From assembly GCA_030535605.1 (NCBI GenBank), contig JAUNRQ010000016.1:1-44240 (forward strand): 44,240 nucleotides of DNA, read 5' to 3'. Within the stretch, counting starts at the first letter, position 1; the number at the start of each line of letters is the position of its first letter. The DNA is from Pseudoxanthomonas suwonensis (GTDB lineage Bacteria; Pseudomonadota; Gammaproteobacteria; Xanthomonadales; Xanthomonadaceae). The translations under genes and the position numbers were made by a program. The notes beneath the pieces were generated by a model. The model worked only from the letters and a program-made list of their open reading frames with translations. It did not search any database and was not told the origin of the DNA. Positions 16,480 to 30,484 of this stretch are shown one piece after another.

Positions 16480-17805
16480 ATGCACCTGTCGCCGCCACCG
16501 CTGACCGACGCCCCGGTGCTGGTCGGCTACAGCGGCGGACTGGACTCCACCGCGCTGCTGCATCGCCTGGCCGGCGACGATGCGCAGCGCCGGCGCGGCC
16601 TGCGCGCACTGCACGTGCACCACGGCCTGCACCCGGACGCCGACGCCTGGGCCGCGCACTGCCAAGCGCAGTGCGATGCGCTCGGAATCACGCTGGGAAC
16701 CATTCGCGTGCAGGTTGATCGCAGCAGCGGCATGGGGCTTGAAGCGGCGGCCCGCGAGGCGCGCCATGCCGCCTTCGCCGCATCGCTGCGCGACGGCGAA
16801 CTGCTGGCACTGGCCCACCATCGCGACGACCAAGCCGAAACCTTCCTGCTGCGGGCCATGCGCGGCTCCGGCACGCGCGGACTGGCGGCGATGCGCCCCT
16901 TCCGCCCGTTCGCCCGTGGCTGGCTGTGGCGGCCCTTGCTGGAAACCCCACGCCGGCACGTGCATGACTACGCACGCCGCTTCGGACTGCACTGGATCGA
17001 CGATCCATCCAACGCCGACACGTTGCTGGACCGAAACTTCCTGCGCCATCAGGTGCTGCCCCTGCTCACTCGGCGCTGGCCCGGCGCGGATGCGGCACTG
17101 GCACGCTGTGCCGCGCTCGCCGGCGAGGCCGAGACCCTGCTGGTTGAAGGCGACGCCCTGGCGCTGGCCCGCGCGCGGACACTGGATCCACAGGTCCTGT
17201 CGATGCGGCCGTTGCAGGCGCTGCCCGCCATGCGTCGGGCACGGGTGTTGCAGCGCTGGGTGGGCGCGCTGCGGTTGCCACCACTGCCGGCCAACGGCAT
17301 CACCCGGGTCGAGGCGATGCTTGCCGCGGACGACGGGACGATGCCGGTGTTCGACTGGTCCGGTGCGCGCATCCAGTACTGGCGCGGGATGCTGCGCGCC
17401 GGCGCCCCGATCACCCCGCTTCCGGAGGACTTTGAAGCCGAGTGGGATGGCGCCACGCCGTTGGCATTGCCCGGCGGCGGACGGATCGCGTTGCTCGTCG
17501 CCGAGCGCTTTCCTGCACCTCTGCGGGTCCATGCGCGACGCGGCGGCGAGCGCATCCGCCTGCCCGGGCGCTCACACCGGCATGCGCTGAAGCACGTGTT
17601 GCAGGACCTTGGCGTGCCGGCCTGGGAGCGGCCCCGCCTGCCGCTGCTCAGTGATGCCGACGGCCAACTGCTGGCCGCGGGCGATCTGGTCCATGCGCAC
17701 GATTTCGATGCGTGGCTGCGCCAGCATGGTGCCCGGCTGTGGTGGCAACCCGAGCCACCCCCAACGCCGAACCCGGCCGCCGGCAGCAACGCCGCCGGCG
17801 TTTGA
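16480..17805 (+). CDS. tilS: tRNA(Ile)-lysidine synthase
   Basis: A 441-aa essential tRNA-modifying enzyme that attaches lysine to C34 of tRNA-Ile(CAU), switching its decoding from Met to Ile. The N-terminal PP-loop ATPase domain has GYSGGLDST (16-24) for ATP adenylation, and the [35 protein letters not shown] region is the second conserved block. A linker with WIDDPSNAD follows, then the C-terminal tRNA-binding domain ending in the [23 protein letters not shown] signature. The length and order match the long, two-C-terminal-domain bacterial form. It follows accA with a 14-base gap, an arrangement common in gamma-proteobacteria. Confidence 0.95.
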   Translation: MHLSPPPLTDAPVLVGYSGGLDSTALLHRLAGDDAQRRRGLRALHVHHGLHPDADAWAAHCQAQCDALGITLGTIRVQVDRSSGMGLEAAAREARHAAFAASLRDGELLALAHHRDDQAETFLLRAMRGSGTRGLAAMRPFRPFARGWLWRPLLETPRRHVHDYARRFGLHWIDDPSNADTLLDRNFLRHQVLPLLTRRWPGADAALARCAALAGEAETLLVEGDALALARARTLDPQVLSMRPLQALPAMRRARVLQRWVGALRLPPLPANGITRVEAMLAADDGTMPVFDWSGARIQYWRGMLRAGAPITPLPEDFEAEWDGATPLALPGGGRIALLVAERFPAPLRVHARRGGERIRLPGRSHRHALKHVLQDLGVPAWERPRLPLLSDADGQLLAAGDLVHAHDFDAWLRQHGARLWWQPEPPPTPNPAAGSNAAGV

Positions 17806-17836
17806 CCCCCATGCCCGCAGCATCCACACTTTGACG

Positions 17837-18100
17837 ATGTCACGCAAAACCGCCAACGCGCCCGCCGCCGCCGAATCCCCCGTGGCCGATTTCGAAACGT
17901 CGTTGGAGGCGCTGGAGGCGCTGGTCGGCGAGATGGAGCGTGGCCAGATGAGCTTGGAGCAGTCGCTGGCCGCCTACGAGCAGGGCATCGGCCTGTTCCG
18001 CCGCTGCCAGCAGGCGCTGGAGCAGGCCGAATTGCGCGTCAAGCTGCTGGCCGATCCGATGGACGCCACCAGCGCCGAAGATTTCGAGCCCGATGCCTGA
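17837..18100 (+). CDS. xseB: Exodeoxyribonuclease VII small subunit
   Basis: An 87-aa helical subunit that binds XseA in several copies to form exonuclease VII, which degrades single-stranded DNA. The ATG at 17837 is chosen because it gives the family core directly: [35 protein letters not shown], then [12 protein letters not shown], a helical hairpin. A longer frame upstream overlaps tilS and is not supported. The last eight bases overlap the ispA start, so translation is coupled. The xseB-ispA order is the common arrangement. The large subunit is 16 kb away at 34149. Confidence 0.94.
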   Translation: MSRKTANAPAAAESPVADFETSLEALEALVGEMERGQMSLEQSLAAYEQGIGLFRRCQQALEQAELRVKLLADPMDATSAEDFEPDA

Positions 18101-18986
18101 AGCGCTCCAGCCACGGCTGGCGCAATGGCGCGAGCGCATCGACGCTGCCATCACCCGCGCCCTGCCCGCGCGCCAGGCACGTCCGCAACGCCTGCACGCC
18201 GCCATGCATCATGCCGCGCTGCTCGGCGGCAAGCGCATGCGTCCGCTGCTGGTCTATGCCACCGGCACTGCGCTGGGTGCCGATGCGTCGCTGCTGGATG
18301 CGCCGGCCGTGGCGGTGGAGCTGATCCATGCCTATTCGCTGGTCCACGACGACCTGCCGGCGATGGACGACGACGCGCTGCGACGCGGCCAGCCAACCGT
18401 GCACGTCGCCTTCGACGAAGCCACGGCCATCCTTGCCGGCGATGCGCTTCAGGCCCTGGCGTTCGAAACGCTCGCCAACGCCACCGCATCGGAGCCCGCC
18501 GTGCGCGTGGCCATGCTGGCGGAGTTGTCGCGCGCGGCCGGCGCGGCCGGCATGTGTGGTGGCCAGGCCCTGGACATCGATGCCACCGGCGAGCCCTCGG
18601 GCGTGGACCTGGCGGCCTTGCGCGAGTTGCACGCGCGCAAGACCGGTGCTTTGCTGCGCGCGGGCGTGCGCATGGGCGCGCTGGCCGCCGGTGCCGACGA
18701 TCACGCCCGCACGGCGTTGGATCGCTATGCCGACGCCCTCGGGCTCGCGTTCCAGATCCGCGATGACATCCTCGATGTCGAAGGCGACAGCACCACGCTG
18801 GGCAAGACCGCCGGCAAGGATGCCGCCCAAGCCAAGGCCACGTATCCGGCGCTGATGGGGCTGGAGGCTTCGCGCCGACAACTGCAGCAGCTGTCCGACA
18901 CCATGGCCGACGCCTTGTCGGCCCTGGATGGTCGCGCGGAAATGCTTTCCCTGCTCGGCCGACAGGTGGTCGAACGCAACCATTGA
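18093..18986 (+). CDS. ispA: Farnesyl diphosphate synthase (polyprenyl synthetase family)
   Basis: A 297-aa prenyltransferase that condenses IPP with DMAPP and then GPP to give farnesyl diphosphate, feeding quinone, hopanoid and undecaprenyl synthesis. GGKRMR (45-50) binds IPP. The first aspartate-rich motif is DDLPAMDDD (86-94), the extended DDx4D form of bacterial short-chain enzymes. The second is DDILDVEGD followed by the [17 protein letters not shown] signature. Length matches IspA. The start overlaps xseB by eight bases. The usual third member, dxs, does not follow; instead a convergent DUF4870 gene lies 55 bases away. Confidence 0.94.
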   Translation: MPEALQPRLAQWRERIDAAITRALPARQARPQRLHAAMHHAALLGGKRMRPLLVYATGTALGADASLLDAPAVAVELIHAYSLVHDDLPAMDDDALRRGQPTVHVAFDEATAILAGDALQALAFETLANATASEPAVRVAMLAELSRAAGAAGMCGGQALDIDATGEPSGVDLAALRELHARKTGALLRAGVRMGALAAGADDHARTALDRYADALGLAFQIRDDILDVEGDSTTLGKTAGKDAAQAKATYPALMGLEASRRQLQQLSDTMADALSALDGRAEMLSLLGRQVVERNH

Positions 18987-18993
18987 GCCGGCT

Positions 18994-19024
18994 CCGGGCA
19001 ACCTGCTCGCGCACGGGTGCCCGG
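18994..19024. terminator. Possible bidirectional hairpin between ispA and a DUF4870 gene
   Basis: CCGGGCA (18994-19000) can pair with TGCCCGG (19018-19024) around a 17-base loop in the 55-base convergent gap. No T-tract follows, so termination is only suggested. Confidence 0.35.
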
Positions 19025-19041
19025 TCAACCGGATTGCCCGC

Positions 19042-19386
19042 CTAGTTGATCAGGCGCAGCGCGAACGGGTAACGGTAATCCTCGCCCTCGTTGGCCTTGA
19101 TGCCGGCGAGGATCGCCAGGATCAGGCCCGCCAGCCACGCCAGCATGTTGATGAGCATGCCGATCAGGATGATGCTGAGGATCGCGCCGATCACGTAGAC
19201 GATCAGCAGGGTGATCTGGAAGTTCAGCGCTTCCTTGGCCTGGCTGGCGCTGAAGGCAGCGTCGGCCTTGTCCTTGTTCATCAGCCAGATCACCAGCGGT
19301 CCGAGGAACGAGGTGACGATGCCCAGCACATGGGCGAGCATCGCCATCGTGCGGTCGTTGGAGGATGTCTCGAGTGGCTGGTTCAT
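19042..19386 (-). CDS. DUF4870 small membrane protein (first of a pair)
   Basis: A 114-aa membrane protein of the DUF4870 family, function unknown. After a short polar N-terminus (MNQPLETSSNDRTMAM) there are three hydrophobic segments at about 15-35 (LAHVLGIVTSFLGPLVIWLM), 55-80 and 80-98. The family signatures are present: the cytoplasmic KDKADAAFSASQAKEALNFQI loop and the C-terminal YRYPFALRLIN. GGGAG precedes the ATG. The paralogue at 19540-19995 lies upstream on the same strand, 153 bases away. This copy has a promoter of its own with a palindromic operator at the start site, so its expression is probably switched by a dedicated repressor. Confidence 0.9.
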   Translation of the reverse strand: MNQPLETSSNDRTMAMLAHVLGIVTSFLGPLVIWLMNKDKADAAFSASQAKEALNFQITLLIVYVIGAILSIILIGMLINMLAWLAGLILAILAGIKANEGEDYRYPFALRLIN

Positions 19387-19412
19387 TGATGGCTCCCTGC
19401 GAACGATGTCAA

Positions 19413-19430
19413 CCTGAACGGACGTTCAGG
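19413..19430. promoter_or_regulatory. Palindromic operator at the DUF4870 promoter start site
   Basis: CCTGAACG (19413-19420) and CGTTCAGG (19423-19430) are perfect inverted arms around two bases. The palindrome begins eight bases downstream of the -10 hexamer, covering the predicted transcription start, the classic place for a repressor. The arm resembles TGAACG-type half sites used by TetR-family repressors, but the protein cannot be named. Confidence 0.7.
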
Positions 19431-19438
19431 ATCGGCCT

Positions 19439-19468
19439 ACTATCGGCATTGAACGGTGACGCTGTCAA
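19439..19468 (-). promoter_or_regulatory. Sigma-70 promoter of the first DUF4870 gene
   Basis: On the minus strand a perfect -35 TTGACA (19468-19463) is followed after 18 bases by GATAGT (19444-19439, 4 of 6 matches). It predicts a start near 19432 and a leader of about 45 bases before the ATG at 19386. Confidence 0.65.
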
Positions 19469-19539
19469 TCGCAGCGACGCGACGCAGCGCGATCCCGGTG
19501 CCACGCAGCACCGGGGACAGCGGTACCTGCAGGATCGTT

Positions 19540-19995
19540 TCACTTGAACAGGCGGATGGTCAACGGATACCGATACGTCTGGCCGTCATAGGCCTTCATG
19601 GCGGCGATGATGCCGCATACCAGCCACAGCAGCGCGATGGCGGCGACCGCCAGCAGCAACAGTACGCCGGCCGGCAACGTCACCAGCGCGCCGATGCCCA
19701 GCGTCAGCACCGTGGCACCCACCAGCAACAGGCCAAGCAGGAAGGCAACGACCGCATAGATGAGCATGGTGAGGTTGAAGTTGACCGCTTCCCTGGCGTG
19801 GCCGGCGGCAAACGGGTAGCGGTCGCGCACCAGCACCCAGACGGCCAATGCGGCGACCGCGCCGGCCACGCCCACCAGCCAACTGGTCAGGAACGCCGCC
19901 AGCAGTGCCGCGACATGGGCGCCGGCCGCCCATTGCCGCTCGGTGACCGACGGCTCGGTGGTCGATGCGACCGGCAATTGTTCGAAGTCGGACAT
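19540..19995 (-). CDS. DUF4870 small membrane protein (second of a pair)
   Basis: A 151-aa membrane protein, paralogous to the 114-aa protein at 19042. The ATG at 19995 starts MSDFEQLPVAS; a start 11 codons earlier is possible but adds nothing conserved. A polar head (1-23) is followed by about four hydrophobic segments: 24-50, 70-90, 88-105 and 108-130. The family features AAGHAREAVNFNLTMLIY and the terminal YRYPLTIRLFK match the shorter paralogue's SASQAKEALNFQITLLIV and YRYPFALRLIN position for position, pointing to duplication. No clear promoter lies in the 88 bases before it, so it may be read through from the protease gene upstream. Function unknown. Confidence 0.88.
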   Translation of the reverse strand: MSDFEQLPVASTTEPSVTERQWAAGAHVAALLAAFLTSWLVGVAGAVAALAVWVLVRDRYPFAAGHAREAVNFNLTMLIYAVVAFLLGLLLVGATVLTLGIGALVTLPAGVLLLLAVAAIALLWLVCGIIAAMKAYDGQTYRYPLTIRLFK

Positions 19996-20083
19996 GTTTG
20001 GCCACCGTGCAGGAAAGTGTGCGCCCATGGTGCCAAGCGCCCGCCGGCTTCGCCAGTGCCGGCGTTGCCATCCGCTGACCTCG

Positions 20084-21463
20084 CTATTCGCCGGCGACGG
20101 TCATGCCATCGACCAGGATCGAACCACAGGCGATGTGCGAACGCGGATCCACGTCGTCACCTATGGCACGGATACCACTGAACATGCGCCGCAGATTGCC
20201 CGCGATGGTGATGCCGTCGACCGGGTGGCTGATGCGCCCGCCCTCCACCAGGAAGCCCGCGGCACCGCGTGAATAGTCGCCGGTGACCGGATTGACCCCC
20301 TGCCCCATCAATTCGGTCACCAGCAGGCCATCCCCCAGTTCCAGCAGCAGCCCGCTCTGGTCGATGCCATTGCCGGCCACCTGCAGGTTGTGCACGCCAC
20401 CGGCGTTGCCGGTGCTCGCCAATCCGAGCTTGCGCGCCGAATAGCTCCCGAGCACGTAGCGCTGCAGGATGCCATCGACCACCAACGGGGCCTCGCGGGT
20501 GGCGACGCCTTCGGCATCGAACGCGGCCGAGCGCAATCCGCGCATCAGGTGCGGCAACTCGTCGATCCGCATCCACGGCGGGAACAGCGGCTGGCCGACA
20601 CTGTCCAGCAGGAAGCTGGCACGTCGGTACAGCGCGCCACCGGAAATCGCCGACAGGAAGTGGCCGATCAGCGAGCGCGCGACGTCGGCGCTGAACAGCA
20701 CCGGCAGCGGCCCGGTCGCGACACTGCGGGGCGACAGGCGCGCCAATGTCCGTTCCGCCGCCTTGCGCCCGACCTGCTGCGCCGGCTCCAGTGCCCCGGC
20801 CTCCAACGCAAGGCTGTACCAGCCGTCGCGCTGCATGTCGGCACCGCGCCCGGCGATCAGTGCACAGGAGATGCTGTGGCGGGTGTGGCGCTCGCTGCCG
20901 AGGAATCCGTGCGAGTTCGCGTAGACGCCAAGCGAGCGTCCGGTCGCGACCTGGGTGCCGTCGGCGTTTTCCACGCGTGGGTCGAAGTCACGCCCGGCCT
21001 GCTCGCAAGCCAGCGCAAGGTCGATGGCGGCGTCCGCATCGATGTCCCACGGATGCCAGCCGTCGAAATCCCCGGAGCCATCGGCCATCCGCTCGGCATC
21101 GGCCAGACCGGCTGCCGCGTCCTCCTCGGTGTGCCGTGCAATGGCCACCGCCTGGGCGACGGTCGCTTCCAGACTGGACTCGCGCAGGTCCGCGGTACTG
21201 GCACTGCCCTTGCGCTGGCCGAAGTAGACCGTCACCGACACGCCGCGATCATGCGTGGCTTCCACCGTTTCCACGTCGCCCATGCGAACGTTGACGTTGA
21301 GGCCGCGATCTTCCGAGCAGGCGACCTCGGCCTGGCTGGCGCCGGCGGCCCGGGCGCGCTGCAGCAGCTGTCCGGCGATGTCCTCGAGCAGGCGCAGCCG
21401 CTCGCGGCTGCCGTCGACCGTGGCGTGTGCGGCCGTCACCGCCGGTGCGTTGCTGTGCTCCAA
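20084..21463 (-). CDS. pmbA: Metalloprotease PmbA/TldE
   Basis: The PmbA (TldE) subunit, which with TldD forms a heteromeric zinc protease that degrades unfolded peptides and matures modified peptides such as microcin B17; here it is 459 aa. The start is a TTG at 21463 preceded by GAGG; a GTG at 21439 would give 451 aa, close to the E. coli length, so the start is uncertain. The N-terminal domain shows GASQAEVACSEDRGLNVNVRMGDVETVEATHDRGVSVTVYFG. The C-terminal half has the family landmarks GGALYRRASFLLDSVGQ, GNAGGVHNL, LLVTELMGQGVNPVTGDYSRGAAGF and the IAGNLRRMF segment. PmbA lacks the HExxxH zinc motif of TldD, as expected. tldD is not in the window. It diverges from darP, the common neighbour in proteobacteria. 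Confidence 0.93.
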   Translation of the reverse strand: MEHSNAPAVTAAHATVDGSRERLRLLEDIAGQLLQRARAAGASQAEVACSEDRGLNVNVRMGDVETVEATHDRGVSVTVYFGQRKGSASTADLRESSLEATVAQAVAIARHTEEDAAAGLADAERMADGSGDFDGWHPWDIDADAAIDLALACEQAGRDFDPRVENADGTQVATGRSLGVYANSHGFLGSERHTRHSISCALIAGRGADMQRDGWYSLALEAGALEPAQQVGRKAAERTLARLSPRSVATGPLPVLFSADVARSLIGHFLSAISGGALYRRASFLLDSVGQPLFPPWMRIDELPHLMRGLRSAAFDAEGVATREAPLVVDGILQRYVLGSYSARKLGLASTGNAGGVHNLQVAGNGIDQSGLLLELGDGLLVTELMGQGVNPVTGDYSRGAAGFLVEGGRISHPVDGITIAGNLRRMFSGIRAIGDDVDPRSHIACGSILVDGMTVAGE

Positions 21464-21520
21464 TCCCGTATCCTCGTTGCCTTGGCCCGCAGGGGCCGTT
21501 GTGTTGTGCAGACGTGGAGT

Positions 21521-22096
21521 ATGCCCATGCGAGGCCGCGATGCCGAGACCGGCGATTATTTCAGCCCCAGTCGCAGCCACCAGCGCCGCCAAGCACTGGA
21601 CGTGCTGGCGCTGGCCGGAAGGCTGGCCGAATTGAGCGATTCGCAGCTGGCCCGACTGCCGATTCCCGAAGACCTGCTGCCGCATATCGAGCAGACCCGC
21701 CGGATCAGCGCGCATGTGGCGCGCAAACGGCAGACCGCGTTCCTGGCCAAGCAGATGCGCCGCGAGGACGATGCCGTGCTGGACGCCATCCGCGATGCGC
21801 TGGATGCCAGCGGTGAAGCCTCACGGGCGGAAACGGCGAACCTGCACAAGGTCGAACGCTGGCGCGAGCAGTTGCTGGAGGAAGGCAATGATGCACTGAC
21901 GCGGCTGCTGGACGAATTCCCCGATGCCGATGGCCAGCGTCTGCGGCAGCTGGTGCGCAACACCCACGACGAGCGCAAGCGCGGCAAGCCCCCGCACGCG
22001 TTCCGCGAACTGTTCCGCGAGCTGCGCCGGATCCTGGCCGAAGCACCCGCCGGCGATGCACCCCGGGATCCTGCGGAGCACGGCGAAGACGATTGA
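21521..22096 (+). CDS. darP: Ribosome-associated protein DarP (YjgA, DUF615)
   Basis: A 191-aa protein of the YjgA/DarP family, which binds late 50S precursors near the peptidyl-transferase centre and helps assembly. The ATG at 21521 has TGGAG just before it; an internal ATG at 21527 is equally in frame. The family core is visible: SRSHQRRQALDVLALAGRLAELS, then LPIPEDLLPHIEQTRRI, ARKRQTAFLAKQMR, then the helical C-terminus with ERWREQLLEEGNDALTRLLDEFPDADGQRLRQLVRNTHDER. It is almost all helix. A 57-base gap separates it from divergent pmbA. It converges on truD, with 186 bases between in which I see no terminator or gene. Confidence 0.94.
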   Translation: MPMRGRDAETGDYFSPSRSHQRRQALDVLALAGRLAELSDSQLARLPIPEDLLPHIEQTRRISAHVARKRQTAFLAKQMRREDDAVLDAIRDALDASGEASRAETANLHKVERWREQLLEEGNDALTRLLDEFPDADGQRLRQLVRNTHDERKRGKPPHAFRELFRELRRILAEAPAGDAPRDPAEHGEDD

Positions 22097-22282
22097 ACCG
22101 CGGCATTCCGCTGGCCATGCGGATGCTGCGGTGTCGGGATGTCCGGGGCCGGCATAGGCGCGCGAGCCTGCAGGTGTTCGTGCGTCGTTTGGCGGCAATC
22201 CCGACGAACTCGCCGGCGTGGGGCGGGCCGCTGGCACATGAGTGCATGTTGCCGTGCCCGAGGAGCGACGTCGCGGAACCCC

Positions 22283-23407
22283 TCAGTCGTTCTCGTCGAC
22301 GCCAACGGTTCCAGACCCATCCGGCTCGGTCATCTCGCCCAGTTCCGCCAGCACCGCGGTGGCGTAGCTTCCCGGCGGCAGCGCGAAGCCAAGGCGCAAC
22401 ACCGATGCCTCCTGCCAGTCCCAGCGCAGGTCGCGCACGGGCAATCGCAGGCTGCGGCGTTCCTGCCGCAAGCCGGCCGCTTCCAGTCCGGTACGAAGCG
22501 CAAGCGCCGTGGCATCACTGGTCGCGGCCAGTTCCAACGCTGCCGCAGCATCATTGCTGCGCAACCCACCGCGTCCCCACATCGGCCCGGTGGGATGGAT
22601 GTCGAACGCCGCCAGTCTCGCCGCCAGGGCATCATCGAACGGCTCCGGGCCGAACATGCTGTGGCTGCCGTCGAGGATCCAGATCTCGCCGTCCAGCGGT
22701 CGATCCCAGCACCCGGCATCGATGCGCGCGGCCAGTACCTGGTTGAACAACTGCGAACGCGCCGCCGACAACAGGATGCCGCGCTGGTCGCGGCGCACGC
22801 GGCGTCCATCGAACATCGCCAGCGCCTTGGCAACGTTGCCTCCTTGCCGTCCGAACCGCTGCTCGCCGAATACGTTGGGCACGCCGCGTGCGGCAATCGC
22901 CTGGAGGCGCGCCTCGATCGCATCGCGTGCGCCGCGCACCTCGCGCAGCAGCAGCACGAATCGGTTGCCGGCCAGTGCCCCGCGCGGCAATTTGCGGCTG
23001 TGCCAGTCGGCGGCAAGGACTTCGAAGTCCTCCGCCTGCAGCGATTCCAACGGCGGCGCAACCCGTTTCGGCAGCCACACGCTGAAACGCTGCACTGTCT
23101 GCGCGTGCCGATCCTTCAGGCCGGCATGGCCGATGGCCGATTCGGCAACGCCTGCCCAGCGGGCGATGCGCGTGGCCGCCCAGGCGGTGTTCATGCCGCG
23201 CTTGCGGATCTTCAGCAGCAGGTGTTCGCCGCTGCCGCTGGCGGCAAACGCATCGAGCTCCTCGACGATGAAATCCTCGGGCACGTGGCGGGTGCGGGCC
23301 CGCAGCACCGCCGGTCCGTGAGCGCGGGTGGCGCTCACGCCGGGCACCCTGTCGCGCTGCTGCCGCGACACGGCATGTCGAAGACGGGCAACCGCCTGAA
23401 TCGGCAT
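22283..23407 (-). CDS. truD: tRNA pseudouridine(13) synthase TruD
   Basis: A 374-aa synthase that makes pseudouridine 13 in tRNA-Glu. Landmarks: PEDFIVEEL (43-51), [37 protein letters not shown] with catalytic Asp99, [14 protein letters not shown], the TRUD insertion domain (about 165-310), and [15 protein letters not shown] at the end. Placed at 23407, the N-terminus is about 19 residues longer than in E. coli, where the Asp is residue 80. In-frame GTG codons at 23347 and 23338 would give a standard length. I keep the ATG because it lies only nine bases after the ispF stop. It is the last gene of the run from pyrG. Confidence 0.93.
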   Translation of the reverse strand: MPIQAVARLRHAVSRQQRDRVPGVSATRAHGPAVLRARTRHVPEDFIVEELDAFAASGSGEHLLLKIRKRGMNTAWAATRIARWAGVAESAIGHAGLKDRHAQTVQRFSVWLPKRVAPPLESLQAEDFEVLAADWHSRKLPRGALAGNRFVLLLREVRGARDAIEARLQAIAARGVPNVFGEQRFGRQGGNVAKALAMFDGRRVRRDQRGILLSAARSQLFNQVLAARIDAGCWDRPLDGEIWILDGSHSMFGPEPFDDALAARLAAFDIHPTGPMWGRGGLRSNDAAAALELAATSDATALALRTGLEAAGLRQERRSLRLPVRDLRWDWQEASVLRLGFALPPGSYATAVLAELGEMTEPDGSGTVGVDEND

Positions 23408-23416
23408 GTCGCCGGC

Positions 23417-23917
23417 TCAGGCATCGGCGCGGGCGTCCGCGTCGCGCAACAGCAGGCAGATCGCCTGCGCGGCGATGCCTTCCCCGCGTCCGGTGAATCC
23501 GAGGGATTCGGACGTGGTGGCCTTGATGCTGACCGCATCGACATCGATGCCGAGGTCGGCGGCAATGCACTGGCGCATGGCCGGCACGTGCGGACCGACT
23601 TTCGGTCGCTCGCAGATCACGGTCACATCGAGGTTGCCGACGCGCCAGCCGCGCTCGGCCAGCAAGGCCATGCAATGGCGGACGAACGCACGACTGTCGG
23701 CATCCTTCCACTGCGGATCACTGGGAGGAAAGTGGCGGCCGATGTCGCCCAGCGCCAGGGCGCCGAGCATCGCGTCGCACAGCGCATGCAGCACCACGTC
23801 GCCATCGCTGTGCGCCAGCACCCCACGGAAGTGCGGCACGCGTACGCCGCCGAGCATCACGTGGTCGCCAGCGCCGAAGGCGTGGACGTCGAACCCCTGG
23901 CCGATGCGCATCGTCAC
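23417..23917 (-). CDS. ispF: 2-C-methyl-D-erythritol 2,4-cyclodiphosphate synthase
   Basis: A 166-aa enzyme of the MEP pathway that cyclises CDP-methylerythritol 2-phosphate with loss of CMP. The zinc ligands are visible in GFDVHAF (Asp, His) and in the [21 protein letters not shown] block. [13 protein letters not shown] and [22 protein letters not shown] are the family signatures. The GTG at 23917 is chosen because GAGG lies at 8 bases spacing; an ATG two codons later is an alternative. It follows ispD after 13 bases and precedes truD by nine. Confidence 0.95.
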   Translation of the reverse strand: MTMRIGQGFDVHAFGAGDHVMLGGVRVPHFRGVLAHSDGDVVLHALCDAMLGALALGDIGRHFPPSDPQWKDADSRAFVRHCMALLAERGWRVGNLDVTVICERPKVGPHVPAMRQCIAADLGIDVDAVSIKATTSESLGFTGRGEGIAAQAICLLLRDADARADA

Positions 23918-23930
23918 TGGTCTTGCCTCG

Positions 23931-24620
23931 TCACCGCTGCCGCTGCGACAGGACCCACTCGAAACGGGCCATGTCGGCGGCGGTGGTGACCTTGAAGTTG
24001 TCCTCGCGGCCCTCGACCAGCAGCGGGCGCTGGCCCTGCAATTCCATTGCCATCGACTCGTCGGTCACTTCAACCCCTTTGGCGGCCGCACTCTGCAAGG
24101 CGCGCGTCAGTTGCAGGCGTCGGAACAGCTGCGGCGTCAACGCGCGCCACAGGCCCTTGCGGGGTTGGGTGGCCTCGATGCCGCCATCTTCGCCGGCGCG
24201 CTTGAGGGTGTCACGCACCGGGCTGGCGAGGATCGCGCCCACCGGGTCGGTACGGCCGCGTTCCAGCAATTGGTCCAGGTCCGCGGTGGCCAGGTTGGGG
24301 CGCGCGGCATCATGCACCAGCACGAAGTCATCGGCGCGGATGGCGTCCGGCAACGCGAGCAGGCCAGCGAGCACCGACTCGGCGCGACTGGCGCCGCCGG
24401 TGCAGGTCAACACCGGCTTGCCGTACAGCGTATCGATGCCGCGCCACCAGGCGTCGTCCGCGGCCAATGCCACCATCGCGCCGCCGACACCAGGGTGGCG
24501 CAGGAGGGCATCAAGAGTGTGGGCGATCAACGGCGTGCCCGCCGCATCCATGTACTGCTTCGGCACCGGACCGCCGAAACGGCTGCCGCTGCCGGCCGCG
24601 GGAACCACGACCCAGACCAT
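23931..24620 (-). CDS. ispD: 2-C-methyl-D-erythritol 4-phosphate cytidylyltransferase
   Basis: A 229-aa nucleotidyltransferase that joins CTP and methylerythritol 4-phosphate. The CTP-binding loop is [17 protein letters not shown] at 7-23. VHDAARPN (about 108-115) is the family motif with the metal-binding Asp, and [14 protein letters not shown] follows in the C-terminal part. It lies four bases after ftsB and 13 before ispF. CTP for this reaction is made by PyrG of the same gene run. Confidence 0.95.
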   Translation of the reverse strand: MVWVVVPAAGSGSRFGGPVPKQYMDAAGTPLIAHTLDALLRHPGVGGAMVALAADDAWWRGIDTLYGKPVLTCTGGASRAESVLAGLLALPDAIRADDFVLVHDAARPNLATADLDQLLERGRTDPVGAILASPVRDTLKRAGEDGGIEATQPRKGLWRALTPQLFRRLQLTRALQSAAAKGVEVTDESMAMELQGQRPLLVEGREDNFKVTTAADMARFEWVLSQRQR

Positions 24621-24624
24621 GACG

Positions 24625-24945
24625 TCAGTCTCCTTCCTGAAGCGGTTGCGGGGGCGACACCGCGCGGTCTTCGACCACCCGGTAGAAGGTCTCGCCGGGA
24701 CGGATCATGCCCAGTTCGCTGCGCGCGCGTTCCTCGATCGCGGCCTCGCCCGACTTCAGGTCCTGCACCTCGGCGGCCAGCGCGTCGTTGCGCTGCTGCA
24801 AGCCGTTGTTGGAATGCGCCTGCGATGCCACCTGCGCACGCAACGCCTGGACGTCGCGCTCGCCACCATTGCCGAACCACAGCTTGTACTGCAGCAGTAC
24901 AAGCAGGGCGGCCAGGAGCAGGATCAGGACACGGGGCAGGCGCAT
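24625..24945 (-). CDS. ftsB: Cell division protein FtsB
   Basis: A 106-aa bitopic divisome protein that forms a complex with FtsL and FtsQ at midcell. A short N-terminal tail is followed by one membrane helix (about 5-22, [20 protein letters not shown]), then a coiled coil (about 30-75) and the conserved [20 protein letters not shown] segment at 72-91, which is the FtsB/DivIC signature. It sits between eno and ispD, the standard proteobacterial place. Confidence 0.95.
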   Translation of the reverse strand: MRLPRVLILLLAALLVLLQYKLWFGNGGERDVQALRAQVASQAHSNNGLQQRNDALAAEVQDLKSGEAAIEERARSELGMIRPGETFYRVVEDRAVSPPQPLQEGD

Positions 24946-24961
24946 TCGGCGGACACGGGGC

Positions 24962-29783
<4,822 letters not shown>

Positions 29784-29788
29784 CGGCC

Positions 29789-29800
29789 GATGCTAGCATC
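29789..29800. promoter_or_regulatory. Palindromic divergent -10 between esterase and amidase
   Basis: GATGCTAGCATC is a perfect 12-base palindrome. Each strand reads TAGCAT, a -10-like hexamer (4 of 6) that ends exactly six bases before the respective start codon (29783 on minus, 29806 on plus). The centre of the palindrome is equidistant from both starts. No Shine-Dalgarno fits in the five bases between palindrome and start. -35 elements would fall inside the opposite genes and are poor. Confidence 0.5.
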
Positions 29801-29805
29801 CGCGC

Positions 29806-30381
29806 ATGACCCGCCCGCCCGTGTCCGACCCGCTGCCCTACGCCGAACGGCTTGATGCGCGCCCGCTGGATGCCATCGACCTGGTGGTGATCCATTGCAC
29901 CGAACTGCCGGACCTTGCAACGGCGCGCGAGTACGGCGAGCGCGTCCTGCATGCGGGATCGGGCACCGGCAACAGCGGGCATTTCTACATCGATCGCGAC
30001 GGCGGCGTGCAGCAGTGGGTGCCGCTGGATCGCGTGGCCCACCACGTACACGGGCACAACCGCAACAGCATCGGCATCGAACTGGTGAACCGTGGCCGTT
30101 TTCCCGACTGGCTGGATTCACGCTGCCAATCGATGAAAGAACCCTACCCCCCTGCACAGATCGACGCGCTGGTGGAGCTGTTGCGGCACCTGGCGGCAAC
30201 CCTGCCGGGCCTGCGCCACGTCGCCGGGCATGACCAGTTGGACCGTGGGTGGGTAAACGCATCCGACGATGCCGGCGTGCAGGTGCGGCGCAAGCAGGAC
30301 CCCGGGCCGTTGTTTCCGTGGGATGCGGTGCTGGCGCGGATCGGGTTGTCGCCGCTGCCGGAGGCGACGACCTCCGGTTGA
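29806..30381 (+). CDS. N-acetylmuramoyl-L-alanine amidase (AmpD-like, Amidase_2)
   Basis: A 191-aa zinc amidase that cleaves the MurNAc-L-Ala bond, of the AmpD/PGRP fold. Zinc ligands are His30 in VIHCTE, a His in the later AGHDQLDR segment, and the Asp/Pro in KQDPGPLFPW. SGHFYIDRDGGVQQWVPLDRVAHHVHGHNRNSIGIELVNRG is the family core. No signal peptide, so it should act in the cytoplasm on recycled muropeptides, like AmpD. No ampC or ampR is nearby. The start has no Shine-Dalgarno and sits six bases after a -10-like hexamer shared with the divergent esterase. Confidence 0.9.
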   Translation: MTRPPVSDPLPYAERLDARPLDAIDLVVIHCTELPDLATAREYGERVLHAGSGTGNSGHFYIDRDGGVQQWVPLDRVAHHVHGHNRNSIGIELVNRGRFPDWLDSRCQSMKEPYPPAQIDALVELLRHLAATLPGLRHVAGHDQLDRGWVNASDDAGVQVRRKQDPGPLFPWDAVLARIGLSPLPEATTSG

Positions 30382-30452
30382 GGCCGTACGGCGCGCCTTT
30401 CGCGACCAGGAATGGCGCGGCGAAACCGGACCGGGGCAGCCAACCCCGACGC

Positions 30453-30458
30453 TATACT
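30453..30458 (+). promoter_or_regulatory. Possible -10 element for tesB
   Basis: TATACT (5 of 6) lies 27 bases before the tesB ATG. The -35 region is poor. A sigma-70 promoter is plausible because the amidase stop is only 72 bases upstream of it. Confidence 0.35.
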
Positions 30459-30484
30459 GGCGCGCCTTGGCCGACGCCGCCGCG

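Noticed and set aside
22139..23989. 616-codon plus-strand frame across truD and ispF
   Set aside because: It is the shadow of two certain minus-strand genes; its translation is low in hydrophobic structure and has no domain.
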